Shown here: positions 1-8,461 of the stretch, one piece after another
How positions within the stretch are numbered: the stretch's first letter is position 1
How the letters are laid out: each line of letters opens with the position of its first letter
Assembly (NCBI GenBank): GCA_050015675.1
Contig: JBEKAY010000011.1
Location: 1-64,000, forward strand
DNA: 64,000 nucleotides
Origin: Fen-1298 sp050015675
GTDB taxonomy: Bacteria > Bacteroidota > Ignavibacteria > UBA10030
Direction: 5' to 3'
Notes under the pieces: generated by a model
What the model was told of the DNA's origin: nothing
Database searches by the model: none
Seen by the model: only the letters and a program-made list of their open reading frames with translations
Program-made: the position numbers and the translations under genes

Positions 1-1
1 G

Positions 2-127
2 GGCAAAGAAGGAGAAATCAACACAAAGAAAAGCCGTGTAAAAGTGTTTGTCATCCCGACTAACGAAGAATTGCTGATTGCACGCGATACCGTTCGCTGC
101 GTTTTCGATGTGCCTCGAAAAAATTAG
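2..127 (+). CDS. ackA: Acetate kinase, C-terminal fragment (5' end outside window)
   Basis: Only the last 41 codons are in the window, in the frame starting at base 2 and ending with TAG at 125-127. The fragment contains VFVIPTNEELLIARDT, which matches the conserved C-terminal strand of acetate kinases (E. coli ends in VLVIPTNEELVIAQD). The family interconverts acetate plus ATP and acetyl phosphate in the cytoplasm. A hairpin with a T-run follows 25 bp downstream, so this is probably the last gene of its transcript. The identification rests on a short motif, but that motif is characteristic. Confidence 0.8.
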   Translation, partial: GKEGEINTKKSRVKVFVIPTNEELLIARDTVRCVFDVPRKN

Positions 128-151
128 GTACATCTTCGGAATGAAATATTT

Positions 152-188
152 AAAAGCGCGGACTTACTGGTTCGCGCTTTTTGTTTTT
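152..188 (+). terminator. Intrinsic terminator after ackA
   Basis: AAAAGCGCG (152-160) pairs with CGCGCTTTT (173-181) around a 12-base loop. The T-rich tract TTTTTGTTTTT follows. This is the classical form of a rho-independent terminator. Confidence 0.85.
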
Positions 189-271
189 CATGATTCACTT
201 CCATCTGGTTTTATTAGCAATTATTTCGCATTCTTTATATTGTAATATATGAATCAGTTAGAAGAGGTAAA

Positions 272-2389
272 ATGCCGATAATCTTCAAGTTAAAAAATCA
301 AACTCACATTTCCCTTGCAAAACGCCTGCGCGCTCTTTCTAGAAATATGTGGTGGACATGGAATCCGGAAGCTCAAGCCCTTTTCAACGAACTTTCACCG
401 CTTATATGGCGTTATTCCAATCATAACGCTGTTGAGGTTATGCGAGATATATCCGAATGGGAACTAGAAGCCCGGCTGCGAGATCATGAGTTTTCTCGGC
501 GAGCGCACAGTGTACTAGAAGAATTCAATTTGTATATGGCAGAGCCCTCAACATGGGCGAAACACCATGCATCAATGCTGAAAAATCCGGTTGCTTATTT
601 TAGCGCTGAATTCGGCATACATGAATCATTGCCGATTTATTCCGGCGGTCTCGGCATTCTTTCCGGTGATCACACAAAATCCGCAAGCGACCTCGGCATA
701 CCTTTCGTCGGAATCGGGCTATTTTATCGCCAGGGATATTTCCAACAGCGATTGAATGCCGACGGTTGGCAGGAAGAATTATATCCTACAAATAATACAG
801 ATAATCTTCCGATGGAACTCATGCTTCAACCCGAAGGCGGCCGCTTACTCAACTCTGTCGAAATCGGACACAGCACGGTGTACTTTCAAACATGGGCTGT
901 GCATATCGGACGGGTAATTCTTTATTTGCTCGATACAAATCTTCCAGAGAATGATCAGCATTTCCAGGGACTGACAGCCACGGTATACGGCGGCAACACA
1001 GACACGCGCATCGGGCAGGAAATTATTCTTGGCATCGGTGGTGTGCGGCTTCTGCAAACACTGGGGATAACGCCATCTGTTTTTCATATGAACGAGGGAC
1101 ATTCCGCATTTCTAGTACTGGAATTACTTAAACAGGAATTAGAATCCGGAAAAACGCAGGAAGAGGCAGAACGCGCGGTTCGCTCAAAGTGCGTCTTCAC
1201 AACTCATACTCCCGTGCAGGCCGGACACGACCAGTTCAATTCCGAGTTGATGACATATGCACTGGGAAAGTTTTGGAATCCAACCGGATTGTCGCATGAA
1301 TTCTTAATGTCGTACGGTCGTATTCATCCGTCTCAGACGGATGAACCATTTATAATGACAGTCCTTGCCATCAAGATGTCTCGTGCCGCAAATGGCGTCA
1401 GCGAATTGCACGGACACGTGAGCAGAGAAATGTGGAAAGAATTATTTCACGGAAGACCGGTAGATGATGTTCCCATCGGGTACATAACCAACGGTGTCCA
1501 CACACCGGGGTGGGCAACAGCACATGCGCACGATTTCTGGAACAAACGACTTGGTTTTGATTGGACCGCTAAGTTGATGGAACCGAAATTTTGGAAGAAG
1601 ATAGCGGACAATGAACTTGCCACCGACGAGGAACTCTGGGCATTGCGTTATTCATTACGGCGCGATTTAGTGGATTACGCCCGTCGGCAAAAATATATTC
1701 GTATGGGCGGCACATCTCTTGCGACAAGCCACATCTTATCTCCCGACGCATTGACGATCGGATTTGCCCGTAGGTTCGCGACCTACAAACGCGCACCGTT
1801 AGTGTTCCGGCATTTAGAAAAAATCGTTCCGTTATTTACAGATACACAGCATCCGCTTCAAATCATCTTCGCAGGTAAAGCGCATCCACATGATAACGAC
1901 GGTAAACGATTTATTCAACGCATCATAGAAATATCGCGCCAATCAGAGTTAAACGGAAAGGTGGTCTTCCTTGAAAATTATGACATTAATGTAGCGCGTC
2001 ATCTCATTTCCGGTGCCGATGTATGGCTGAATACTCCGCGCCGTCCACTTGAAGCCAGCGGAACAAGTGGCATGAAAATCACCATCCACGGTGGATTGAA
2101 TCTGAGCATTATGGATGGTTGGTGGCGTGAAGGATATAACGGCAACAATGGCTGGAATATTGGCGACGACCAGAACGAAACCGATTTTGAAACACAAGAT
2201 GAACATGATTTTGAAAGTTTGGTCAAAATTCTTTCCGAATCGGTCATTCCGGAGTTTTATGATCGTGACGAACGAGGCATTCCGCACGCATGGTTGAAGC
2301 GTATCCGCAATGCAATGCAGACATTGCTGTCGCAGTTTAGCTCGGATAGGATGCTGGGGGAATATGTACAGAAATACTATATTCATTGA
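272..2389 (+). CDS. glgP: Alpha-glucan (glycogen) phosphorylase, GT35
   Basis: 705 residues. Phosphorolysis of alpha-1,4-glucans releases glucose 1-phosphate from storage polysaccharide in the cytoplasm. The protein begins with the helical N-terminal segment of the short bacterial/archaeal alpha-glucan phosphorylase type (NMWWTWNPEAQALF near residues 26-39). Near the C-terminus it has the pyridoxal-phosphate site EASGTSGMK, with the Schiff-base lysine at about residue 602, followed by the GG/DGWW region. It is shorter than the roughly 800-residue E. coli GlgP/MalP, as expected for this subtype. AGAAGAGG lies a few bases before the ATG. The gene looks monocistronic: the next gene starts 179 bp later and no other glycogen gene is adjacent. 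Confidence 0.93.
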   Translation: MPIIFKLKNQTHISLAKRLRALSRNMWWTWNPEAQALFNELSPLIWRYSNHNAVEVMRDISEWELEARLRDHEFSRRAHSVLEEFNLYMAEPSTWAKHHASMLKNPVAYFSAEFGIHESLPIYSGGLGILSGDHTKSASDLGIPFVGIGLFYRQGYFQQRLNADGWQEELYPTNNTDNLPMELMLQPEGGRLLNSVEIGHSTVYFQTWAVHIGRVILYLLDTNLPENDQHFQGLTATVYGGNTDTRIGQEIILGIGGVRLLQTLGITPSVFHMNEGHSAFLVLELLKQELESGKTQEEAERAVRSKCVFTTHTPVQAGHDQFNSELMTYALGKFWNPTGLSHEFLMSYGRIHPSQTDEPFIMTVLAIKMSRAANGVSELHGHVSREMWKELFHGRPVDDVPIGYITNGVHTPGWATAHAHDFWNKRLGFDWTAKLMEPKFWKKIADNELATDEELWALRYSLRRDLVDYARRQKYIRMGGTSLATSHILSPDALTIGFARRFATYKRAPLVFRHLEKIVPLFTDTQHPLQIIFAGKAHPHDNDGKRFIQRIIEISRQSELNGKVVFLENYDINVARHLISGADVWLNTPRRPLEASGTSGMKITIHGGLNLSIMDGWWREGYNGNNGWNIGDDQNETDFETQDEHDFESLVKILSESVIPEFYDRDERGIPHAWLKRIRNAMQTLLSQFSSDRMLGEYVQKYYIH

Positions 2390-2568
2390 ACGACTATCTT
2401 TATTTTTGGGAGAGAATTATTGTTCCACTGTACGGTTTTTCTCCTTCTGCTGCCAAGATTCTTTAACCTTTTTTCTTTGCATGTGTTGACATTCAATCTC
2501 TCCACACCTATCTTTAAAGAGTAGAGTTATCCGATGACACACGATTTTTCAATAGAGCGCACATTGTA

Positions 2569-5517
2569 ATGAAGTTTCCAACCGACGTTGAAACCCGCAA
2601 ACTCACTGCGATTATGTTCACAGACATCAAAGGCTTTTCCAAAAAGATGGCTAAGAACGAAACGAACGCCTTTGAGTTATTGAAAACACATGACGCTCTA
2701 TTGCATGTGCTCGCTGCAAAATTTGATGGACGTGTCATAAAATCCATCGGCGATTCGTTTATGATCGATTTCGCTAGTGCTGTCAATGCGGTAAGATGCG
2801 CAATTGAAGCGCAAAAACGATTCTCACATTTCAACAAGAAAAAGTCGGAATTAGATAAAATCGAAATTCGCGTCGGCATTCATCTGGGTGACGTGATTAT
2901 CCGTGACGAGGATATTATTGGAGATGGCGTGAACATCGCTTCCCGCATTGAAGCGATGGCAGGACCGAACCGAATTTGGATCTCACAAGATGTATACCAG
3001 CAGGTACGCAATAAGATACAACTGCGGGTTTTTCCGCTCGGCCCTCAGCAATTGAAAAACATACCGGAACATGTAGAAGTGTATGAAATTTTGATCGATG
3101 GCATTGATGAATTTGCAACTCCCTCTGCCAGAGCGTTAGAAACACTGGCACATAATCAGGAAGAGTTAGCTCAGAAGGTGGAAACCGAAGAAGCGCTCGA
3201 AGCCAGACATGTTGAAGAGGCAAAGCAACGGGCCAAGCAAGGATTCGAAAAAAGAGAAGAAGAACAAAAAGAGGAAATTGCCGAGCATTACGCGAATGCT
3301 GAGAAATACTATGAAGAAGGCAAAACAGACGAAGCTGAGGCGGAATTAAACAAAATCTATCAACTCGATCCTCAGCAGCGCATCAACACCGAACGCAGGA
3401 AGGCAGCAAAAGAACAAGAAATAATAATGCAAGAGTACCTTCAAAAAGCTAATGAGTTTTTTGCAGGGGGGCAATTAGACGCGGCGGAAAGTGAAGTAAA
3501 TGAAATCTTCCGGCTCCAACCATTGCATGTCGGCGCCCAACAACTCCTTGCACAAATTGAGGAAGAACGTTACCGGGTTGAGGAAAAAAAGAGAACTAAG
3601 CGATTAGAAAACGCACCTAAGCAGATATCCCAAGAAGAGCGTCATATTGAAGAACTTCTTGAACAGGCGCGAGCACTTCTTCAAGAGGAGAAATTTACCG
3701 AAGCAACATTCACATTACACGAACTCTTTGTTATCGATCCAAACCATTCCGACGCGCGGCGATTGGAAGAGAGTATTCGTCAAACTGAACAGGCAAAGGC
3801 GGAACTGTTGCGCATTCAAGCAAAGCAGGCACAAGAGGAGCAGCGCGCCCATGAACTTGCTAAACTTCAGCAAAAGGTAGAAGAACAAAAACGGCAGCAA
3901 GCGTATCTCCACCAACAAATCGACCATAAAGCCCGGCATAAGAAACTATACTACATTGCTGCTGCGATCCTCACGTTGGGAGTGGCATTGTTTGGTATTC
4001 CAAAACTATTGGATCTCGTATTCCCTAAGAAAGCGTCGATTGCCATCTTGCAATGCATGAATGCTCCACACGACACGAGCAATATTGAAGTTTTCGATGC
4101 GCTTCCAGTTCTACTGGCAGAAGATTTTTCACGATGCGAGCATCTAACCGTTATTGCTCCATCTTCTTCACTTTTATATATACCCGATCAGGCGCACATT
4201 CAAAAGATCGCATCCATGCTTCCTACAAGCTATCTGGTAATGATAACCGTTCAAGAATATCGTGGGGGCTACACTTTGTTGATACGCCTACTTAATCCAG
4301 ATCAACAGAAGATTATCTCTGTCGGATCGGTGGAAGGGCAGATCTCTGCGTTGAGCGAAATGCGTACAAACATTCTGCAAAAAGTTATTGAGAAAATGGA
4401 AATAAAATCCAAACTGCCAGAGATTGCGCAGATTTCCAATGTTGATGCATTTGAAAAATACCTGAAAGCCATTCATCTGCTACAATTAAATTCCGGCACA
4501 GAAATAGACTCTGCAAAGACCCTATTGCTCACGGCGGTACAAATAGATCCTTCCTTCGGTCTGGGATATGCATTGCTTGCTGATATTAATTTGCGGATGT
4601 TCTTTGCAACGAACGATCCGCAATTTCTAAAGTTTGCCTCCGAATATGCACAACGCGCGTTACAGTGTTCTCCCAATATTGCTCTTGCGCACAGGGTTCT
4701 TGCAATCTGCGCCCGTCTTCAGCAGAATTATAATACAGCTTTGTCTTCCATCGCACAGAGTGTGGCTTTACTTCCACAAGATCCGGAATGTTACCGAGAA
4801 CTCGCCTTTCTTTCCATCGTTGCTGGAAAATTCGATGACGCTTCTATGTACGCCTCCAATGCACTTCTGCACGATCCAGTCAACGCGAAATCGCATTTCA
4901 CGATTGCATTAACACAACAGATGAAACAAGAATACTCTGCCGCACAAATTTCCTATAAGCAAGCGCAATATTTTGGAGAAGACGAGGAAGCGCTGACAAT
5001 TAATTTTATTCAAAATATTTGGCTCAATGAAGGAAATTACGACAGAGTTATTGAATATTTCCGGCAAAAGCTTCTCGCATCTCCCAAAGATTATCGATAT
5101 TATTATTGGATTGGACGCGCCTACCAACTCTCACTCCAAATCAGCACCGCACAAAAGTGGTTAGGGGATGGATTAACAATAGCGCAGCAGACTATTGAAG
5201 GAAACTCTGAAGATGCTATAGCTCTTTCATTTGTCGGACTGTTTCATTCACGGCTAGGAAATTTTTCTGATGGTGAAACAGCAATGGATAAGGCAATACA
5301 GATCAATAACAACTCAGCTGAAATTTTGTTTCGAAGCGCAGAACTCTTTTCTATCCAGCGTGACATACAGAAAGCATTTCCTGCTTTGGAGAAGGCTTTG
5401 CGTCGAAAGTACGATTTTGCAGAATTGTTGAATCCCGATTTTTCTTTCATTGCACACGAACCAGAATTTCTCCCAGCAGTAACGCGAAAGATTGAGGGCC
5501 AGTGGCCGATAAAGTAA
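2569..5517 (+). CDS. Class III adenylate/guanylate cyclase fused to TPR repeats
   Basis: 982 residues. Residues 1-175 form a class III cyclase catalytic domain. The metal-binding aspartates are D19 (MFTDIKGF) and D62 (IGDSF), a purine-contacting lysine is at 58, and the transition-state Asn/Arg pair sits in GDGVNIASR. The domain therefore looks catalytically complete. Residues ~200-455 are charged, coiled-coil/TPR-like repeats. One membrane helix lies at about 461-481. A FlgO/TolB-N-like domain (AILQCMN...DALPVLLAEDFSR) follows, then C-terminal TPRs to the end. The layout places the cyclase in the cytoplasm and the FlgO/TPR part in the periplasm. The substrate (ATP or GTP) cannot be fixed by eye. 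The 179 bp upstream show no clear promoter and only a weak Shine-Dalgarno. Confidence 0.9.
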   Translation: MKFPTDVETRKLTAIMFTDIKGFSKKMAKNETNAFELLKTHDALLHVLAAKFDGRVIKSIGDSFMIDFASAVNAVRCAIEAQKRFSHFNKKKSELDKIEIRVGIHLGDVIIRDEDIIGDGVNIASRIEAMAGPNRIWISQDVYQQVRNKIQLRVFPLGPQQLKNIPEHVEVYEILIDGIDEFATPSARALETLAHNQEELAQKVETEEALEARHVEEAKQRAKQGFEKREEEQKEEIAEHYANAEKYYEEGKTDEAEAELNKIYQLDPQQRINTERRKAAKEQEIIMQEYLQKANEFFAGGQLDAAESEVNEIFRLQPLHVGAQQLLAQIEEERYRVEEKKRTKRLENAPKQISQEERHIEELLEQARALLQEEKFTEATFTLHELFVIDPNHSDARRLEESIRQTEQAKAELLRIQAKQAQEEQRAHELAKLQQKVEEQKRQQAYLHQQIDHKARHKKLYYIAAAILTLGVALFGIPKLLDLVFPKKASIAILQCMNAPHDTSNIEVFDALPVLLAEDFSRCEHLTVIAPSSSLLYIPDQAHIQKIASMLPTSYLVMITVQEYRGGYTLLIRLLNPDQQKIISVGSVEGQISALSEMRTNILQKVIEKMEIKSKLPEIAQISNVDAFEKYLKAIHLLQLNSGTEIDSAKTLLLTAVQIDPSFGLGYALLADINLRMFFATNDPQFLKFASEYAQRALQCSPNIALAHRVLAICARLQQNYNTALSSIAQSVALLPQDPECYRELAFLSIVAGKFDDASMYASNALLHDPVNAKSHFTIALTQQMKQEYSAAQISYKQAQYFGEDEEALTINFIQNIWLNEGNYDRVIEYFRQKLLASPKDYRYYYWIGRAYQLSLQISTAQKWLGDGLTIAQQTIEGNSEDAIALSFVGLFHSRLGNFSDGETAMDKAIQINNNSAEILFRSAELFSIQRDIQKAFPALEKALRRKYDFAELLNPDFSFIAHEPEFLPAVTRKIEGQWPIK

Positions 5518-5658
5518 AGTAGCGTTACATTTTATGCTCATCACTAATTGCCCTTTACCGCTTCCATAAATCACTAGTTGCCTCCCTCCCATTTTTTTCC
5601 TAAGTTACAGATGTGCAGCGCATTCATTCCATTTATAAGTTCTTTTGCTAATAATGCC

Positions 5659-6138
5659 ATGTCTCTCAGACGACGAGTAGTACGAGAACGGGTTTTGCAA
5701 GCGCTTTATGCGTACGAACTATCTCATGAACCTATCCAGTTTATCATCGAGAACATTGTTGCTGATTTGGAGAAACAGCCGGAATCATTCGCCTTCGCGA
5801 AACAGTTAATCCTCAAGGTTATTGAATGCAACAAAGAGCTGGATGATTTGATTCGCCAGCGGATAGAACATTGGGAGTTTAGCCGCCTTGCTATTATCGA
5901 CCGGATTGTGCTGCGAATGAGTATTTGCGAATTATTGTACTTCGATGACATTCCGCCGAAAGTCACTATTAACGAAGCCATAGAAATTGCTCGTGATTTC
6001 AGCACTGAGAAAAGTGATAAATTTGTTAATGGCGTGCTCGATTCAATTCTTGATGATCTGAAAAAGGATGGCCGTATAAAGAAATCTGGACGAGGATTAG
6101 TGAACACTGGGGCGAACAAACAATCCAAGCAAAGATGA
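5659..6138 (+). CDS. nusB: Transcription antitermination factor NusB
   Basis: 159 residues from the chosen ATG. NusB binds boxA RNA with NusE (S10) in antitermination complexes, especially on rRNA operons. It shows the family's all-helical pattern: RERVLQALYAYE at the N-terminus, IDRIVLRMSICELLYF in the middle and PPKVTINEAIEIARDFS followed by KFVNGVLD near the end. An upstream in-frame ATG (5578) would add 27 residues unlike NusB, so MSLRRRVVRERVLQ is preferred although no strong Shine-Dalgarno is seen. The stop overlaps the next start by 4 bp (ATGA), implying translational coupling with the transporter. Confidence 0.93.
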   Translation: MSLRRRVVRERVLQALYAYELSHEPIQFIIENIVADLEKQPESFAFAKQLILKVIECNKELDDLIRQRIEHWEFSRLAIIDRIVLRMSICELLYFDDIPPKVTINEAIEIARDFSTEKSDKFVNGVLDSILDDLKKDGRIKKSGRGLVNTGANKQSKQR

Positions 6139-7415
6139 GCAGCGCCTTTTATCCTTCGTCTTTCCACACAGCAACACGTTGGCAAATTTTTTCATGGGCG
6201 CTGTTCGATTTCGCGCACACAGCGTTTTACGTTCTCATTCTTACCGTTGGTTATCCGCTTTACTTCAAAGAAATTGTCGCGCAAAACAGCAATCAAGGAG
6301 ATTTTTTGTGGGGTTCCGCGTTTAGTATTTCCATGTTAATCGTGGCGCTCTTCTCTCCTGTCCTCGGCGCTGTCGCTGATTATGGCGCAGGCAAAAAACG
6401 ATTCCTCGGTATTCTCACGGCACTGTGCGTTCTTGCAACGTCGAGTCTTTTCTTCGTGCACTCCGGCATGATCTTCTTCGGGATGGTGTTTCTTATTGTT
6501 TCGAATATCGGGTTTGAAGCTGGGCTCGTATTTTATGATGCGTTCCTTCCGGAAATAACAACGGTTCGAAGTTATGGCCGTGTCTCGGGTTATGGTTTCG
6601 CTCTTGGATATGTTGGATCGCTCGTTTCGCTTGCGGTAGTGTTCCCATTGTATGCAGGTGGATTCGGCACGGACAATCTCCTCAATATTCGGTTTAGTTT
6701 TATCATAGCCGCTGCTTTCTTTTTCGTATTCTCACTGCCATTGTTTTTCTTTCTTCCTGATAAACAGCGGACCGGGAGATTAAAGTTAGATTTTATCAAA
6801 ATCGGTTTTGCCCGGCTCCGAACCACGTACCGGCAATTTCCCCGGTACCGCAACGTCGCACGCTTTCTGATCTCCTATTTTATTTATATCGACGGCGTGA
6901 ATACTATCATCGTCTTTTCTTCCATCTTCGCACGCGAAACGCTCAAGATGGATATCAGTGAAATTGTTATTTACTTTGCTATGGTACAAACTTCTGCAAT
7001 TTTTGGTTCTATTATTTTTGGCGTCTTGGCAGATCATACTACTCATAAACGAACGCTCAGTATCACTTTACTTCTTTGGCTGACCATTGTAGTGATTGCA
7101 TATTTTATTCAAGATAAATGGATGTTCTATGGACTCGGCATACTTGCCGGACTTGCTCTCGGTTCTTCTCAATCAACCAGTAGGGGCATGATGTCTATCG
7201 TCACTCCGCAGGAAAAGAAAACAGAATTTTTTGGATTTTATTCGTTTTTCGGAAAAGCATCTGCCATACTTGGACCAGTCGTTTTCGGATTCGTTTCGTC
7301 GTATCTCAATCAACGGTTTGCCATTCTCTCTGTTGGATTCTTTCTTCTCACCGGACTCATTCTGTTACAGCGAGTGGAAGAATGCGCCACAGAGAGTTCT
7401 CCTACAACCTCCTAA
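6135..7415 (+). CDS. MFS transporter, UMF1/Atg22-like
   Basis: 426 residues with about 12 predicted membrane helices. The start DFAHTAFYVLILTVGYPLYFKEI and the loop GAVADYGAGKKRFLG resemble the UMF1 (Atg22-like) major facilitator family. The substrate is unknown. Atg22 exports amino acids from the yeast vacuole, but the bacterial members are not characterised well enough to transfer that role. It overlaps nusB by 4 bp and lies 25 bp before a PstS-like lipoprotein gene, so the three are probably co-transcribed. Confidence 0.85.
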   Translation: MSSAFYPSSFHTATRWQIFSWALFDFAHTAFYVLILTVGYPLYFKEIVAQNSNQGDFLWGSAFSISMLIVALFSPVLGAVADYGAGKKRFLGILTALCVLATSSLFFVHSGMIFFGMVFLIVSNIGFEAGLVFYDAFLPEITTVRSYGRVSGYGFALGYVGSLVSLAVVFPLYAGGFGTDNLLNIRFSFIIAAAFFFVFSLPLFFFLPDKQRTGRLKLDFIKIGFARLRTTYRQFPRYRNVARFLISYFIYIDGVNTIIVFSSIFARETLKMDISEIVIYFAMVQTSAIFGSIIFGVLADHTTHKRTLSITLLLWLTIVVIAYFIQDKWMFYGLGILAGLALGSSQSTSRGMMSIVTPQEKKTEFFGFYSFFGKASAILGPVVFGFVSSYLNQRFAILSVGFFLLTGLILLQRVEECATESSPTTS

Positions 7416-7440
7416 TATTTTTATCAGGAAGGAATATCCT

Positions 7441-8364
7441 ATGCGTTCACTGTGCTTTGTTGGTATTATTGCTCTCTTTCTTGGCTGCAATACTGAAGAA
7501 AAGGAAACCACAACAAAAGGCAAGCTGCACGTCTTCATTCCAGAATCTATCGCTCCTGTGATGATTGACGAAGTAAATGAATTCCTTAATCTCTATCAAG
7601 CAAACGGCGCACACATAACAGATACTATTGTCTCCACTGAGACAGTTGCACGCCGTTTCGTTCGAGACACCGCGCGCATTGCTTTCCTTCCACGTCCATT
7701 GTCGCAAGCGGAAAAAGAACAAATAAAAACAACTTCTACCGGCTTGAACGAACTGATTATCGCTTACGATGCTATTGTTGCTGTTGTACATCCTAGGAAC
7801 AAGATAGTGGAAATGACGACAACGGAGATTCAAAATATATTATCTGGAACGACGACGCAATGGGAACAACTTACCAAACCGATGAAAGGCACGATTCATA
7901 TTTACTGTCAGGATTCATCGGATGTAACAGAATATCTTAAGCAGCGATTATTGAAGCAAGAAGACATCTCGACAAAATTCACACGCACAAGTTCAGATAT
8001 TCAGACACTTCGATTGGTAGAAAAAGATCCGCTTGCACTCGGTTTTGTAGCGTTAGCTTGGATTGATTCGGCTAAGTCAGATGCAAAAATTCTCAACCTC
8101 GGCAGAACAAGTGAAGATATCGACACAACGTTTGTAACACCAGCCGAAACGATGGGAAATTTCTTTTCTCCTCATCCTGCAAATATTTATAGAAATTATT
8201 ATCCACTCAAGCGGGCGATTTATATGTATACAAAAGGGCAAGTTGATTTGGCAGCGGGCTTTGGTACTTACGTTGCTACATCAGAAGGACAAAAGCTTTT
8301 TCTCAAACGCGGGCTTCTCCCGGGAACACAGAAAATAAAATTGAAATCCAACCAACCTGAGTAG
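7441..8364 (+). CDS. PstS-like phosphate-binding lipoprotein
   Basis: 307 residues. The signal peptide ends in a lipobox (LFLGC, Cys16), so the mature protein should be membrane-anchored in the periplasm. The body resembles PstS-type periplasmic binding proteins of the PBP-like superfamily: AFLPRPLSQAEKE, AIVAVVHPRN, TTTEIQNILSGTTTQWEQL and ALGFVALAWID are recognisable landmarks. The ligand is probably phosphate or a related oxyanion (inference). No pstCAB or phoU genes are near. AGGAAGGAA precedes this ATG. A longer in-frame version from 7231 would overlap the transporter by 185 bp and is rejected because the signal peptide begins at 7441. Confidence 0.82.
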   Translation: MRSLCFVGIIALFLGCNTEEKETTTKGKLHVFIPESIAPVMIDEVNEFLNLYQANGAHITDTIVSTETVARRFVRDTARIAFLPRPLSQAEKEQIKTTSTGLNELIIAYDAIVAVVHPRNKIVEMTTTEIQNILSGTTTQWEQLTKPMKGTIHIYCQDSSDVTEYLKQRLLKQEDISTKFTRTSSDIQTLRLVEKDPLALGFVALAWIDSAKSDAKILNLGRTSEDIDTTFVTPAETMGNFFSPHPANIYRNYYPLKRAIYMYTKGQVDLAAGFGTYVATSEGQKLFLKRGLLPGTQKIKLKSNQPE

Positions 8365-8461
8365 ATCACGGTCATCCTTGGCTGAACAAACAGAGCGATG
8401 ATGGTGGTCTTTATTATATTTTTTAGCACCTCAAAGAATTTGTAATTTCTCGAGTAATAGC

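Noticed and set aside
7231..7440. A longer start for the PstS-like lipoprotein at 7231
   Set aside because: It lies inside the MFS gene; the signal peptide and AGGAAGGAA both support the ATG at 7441.
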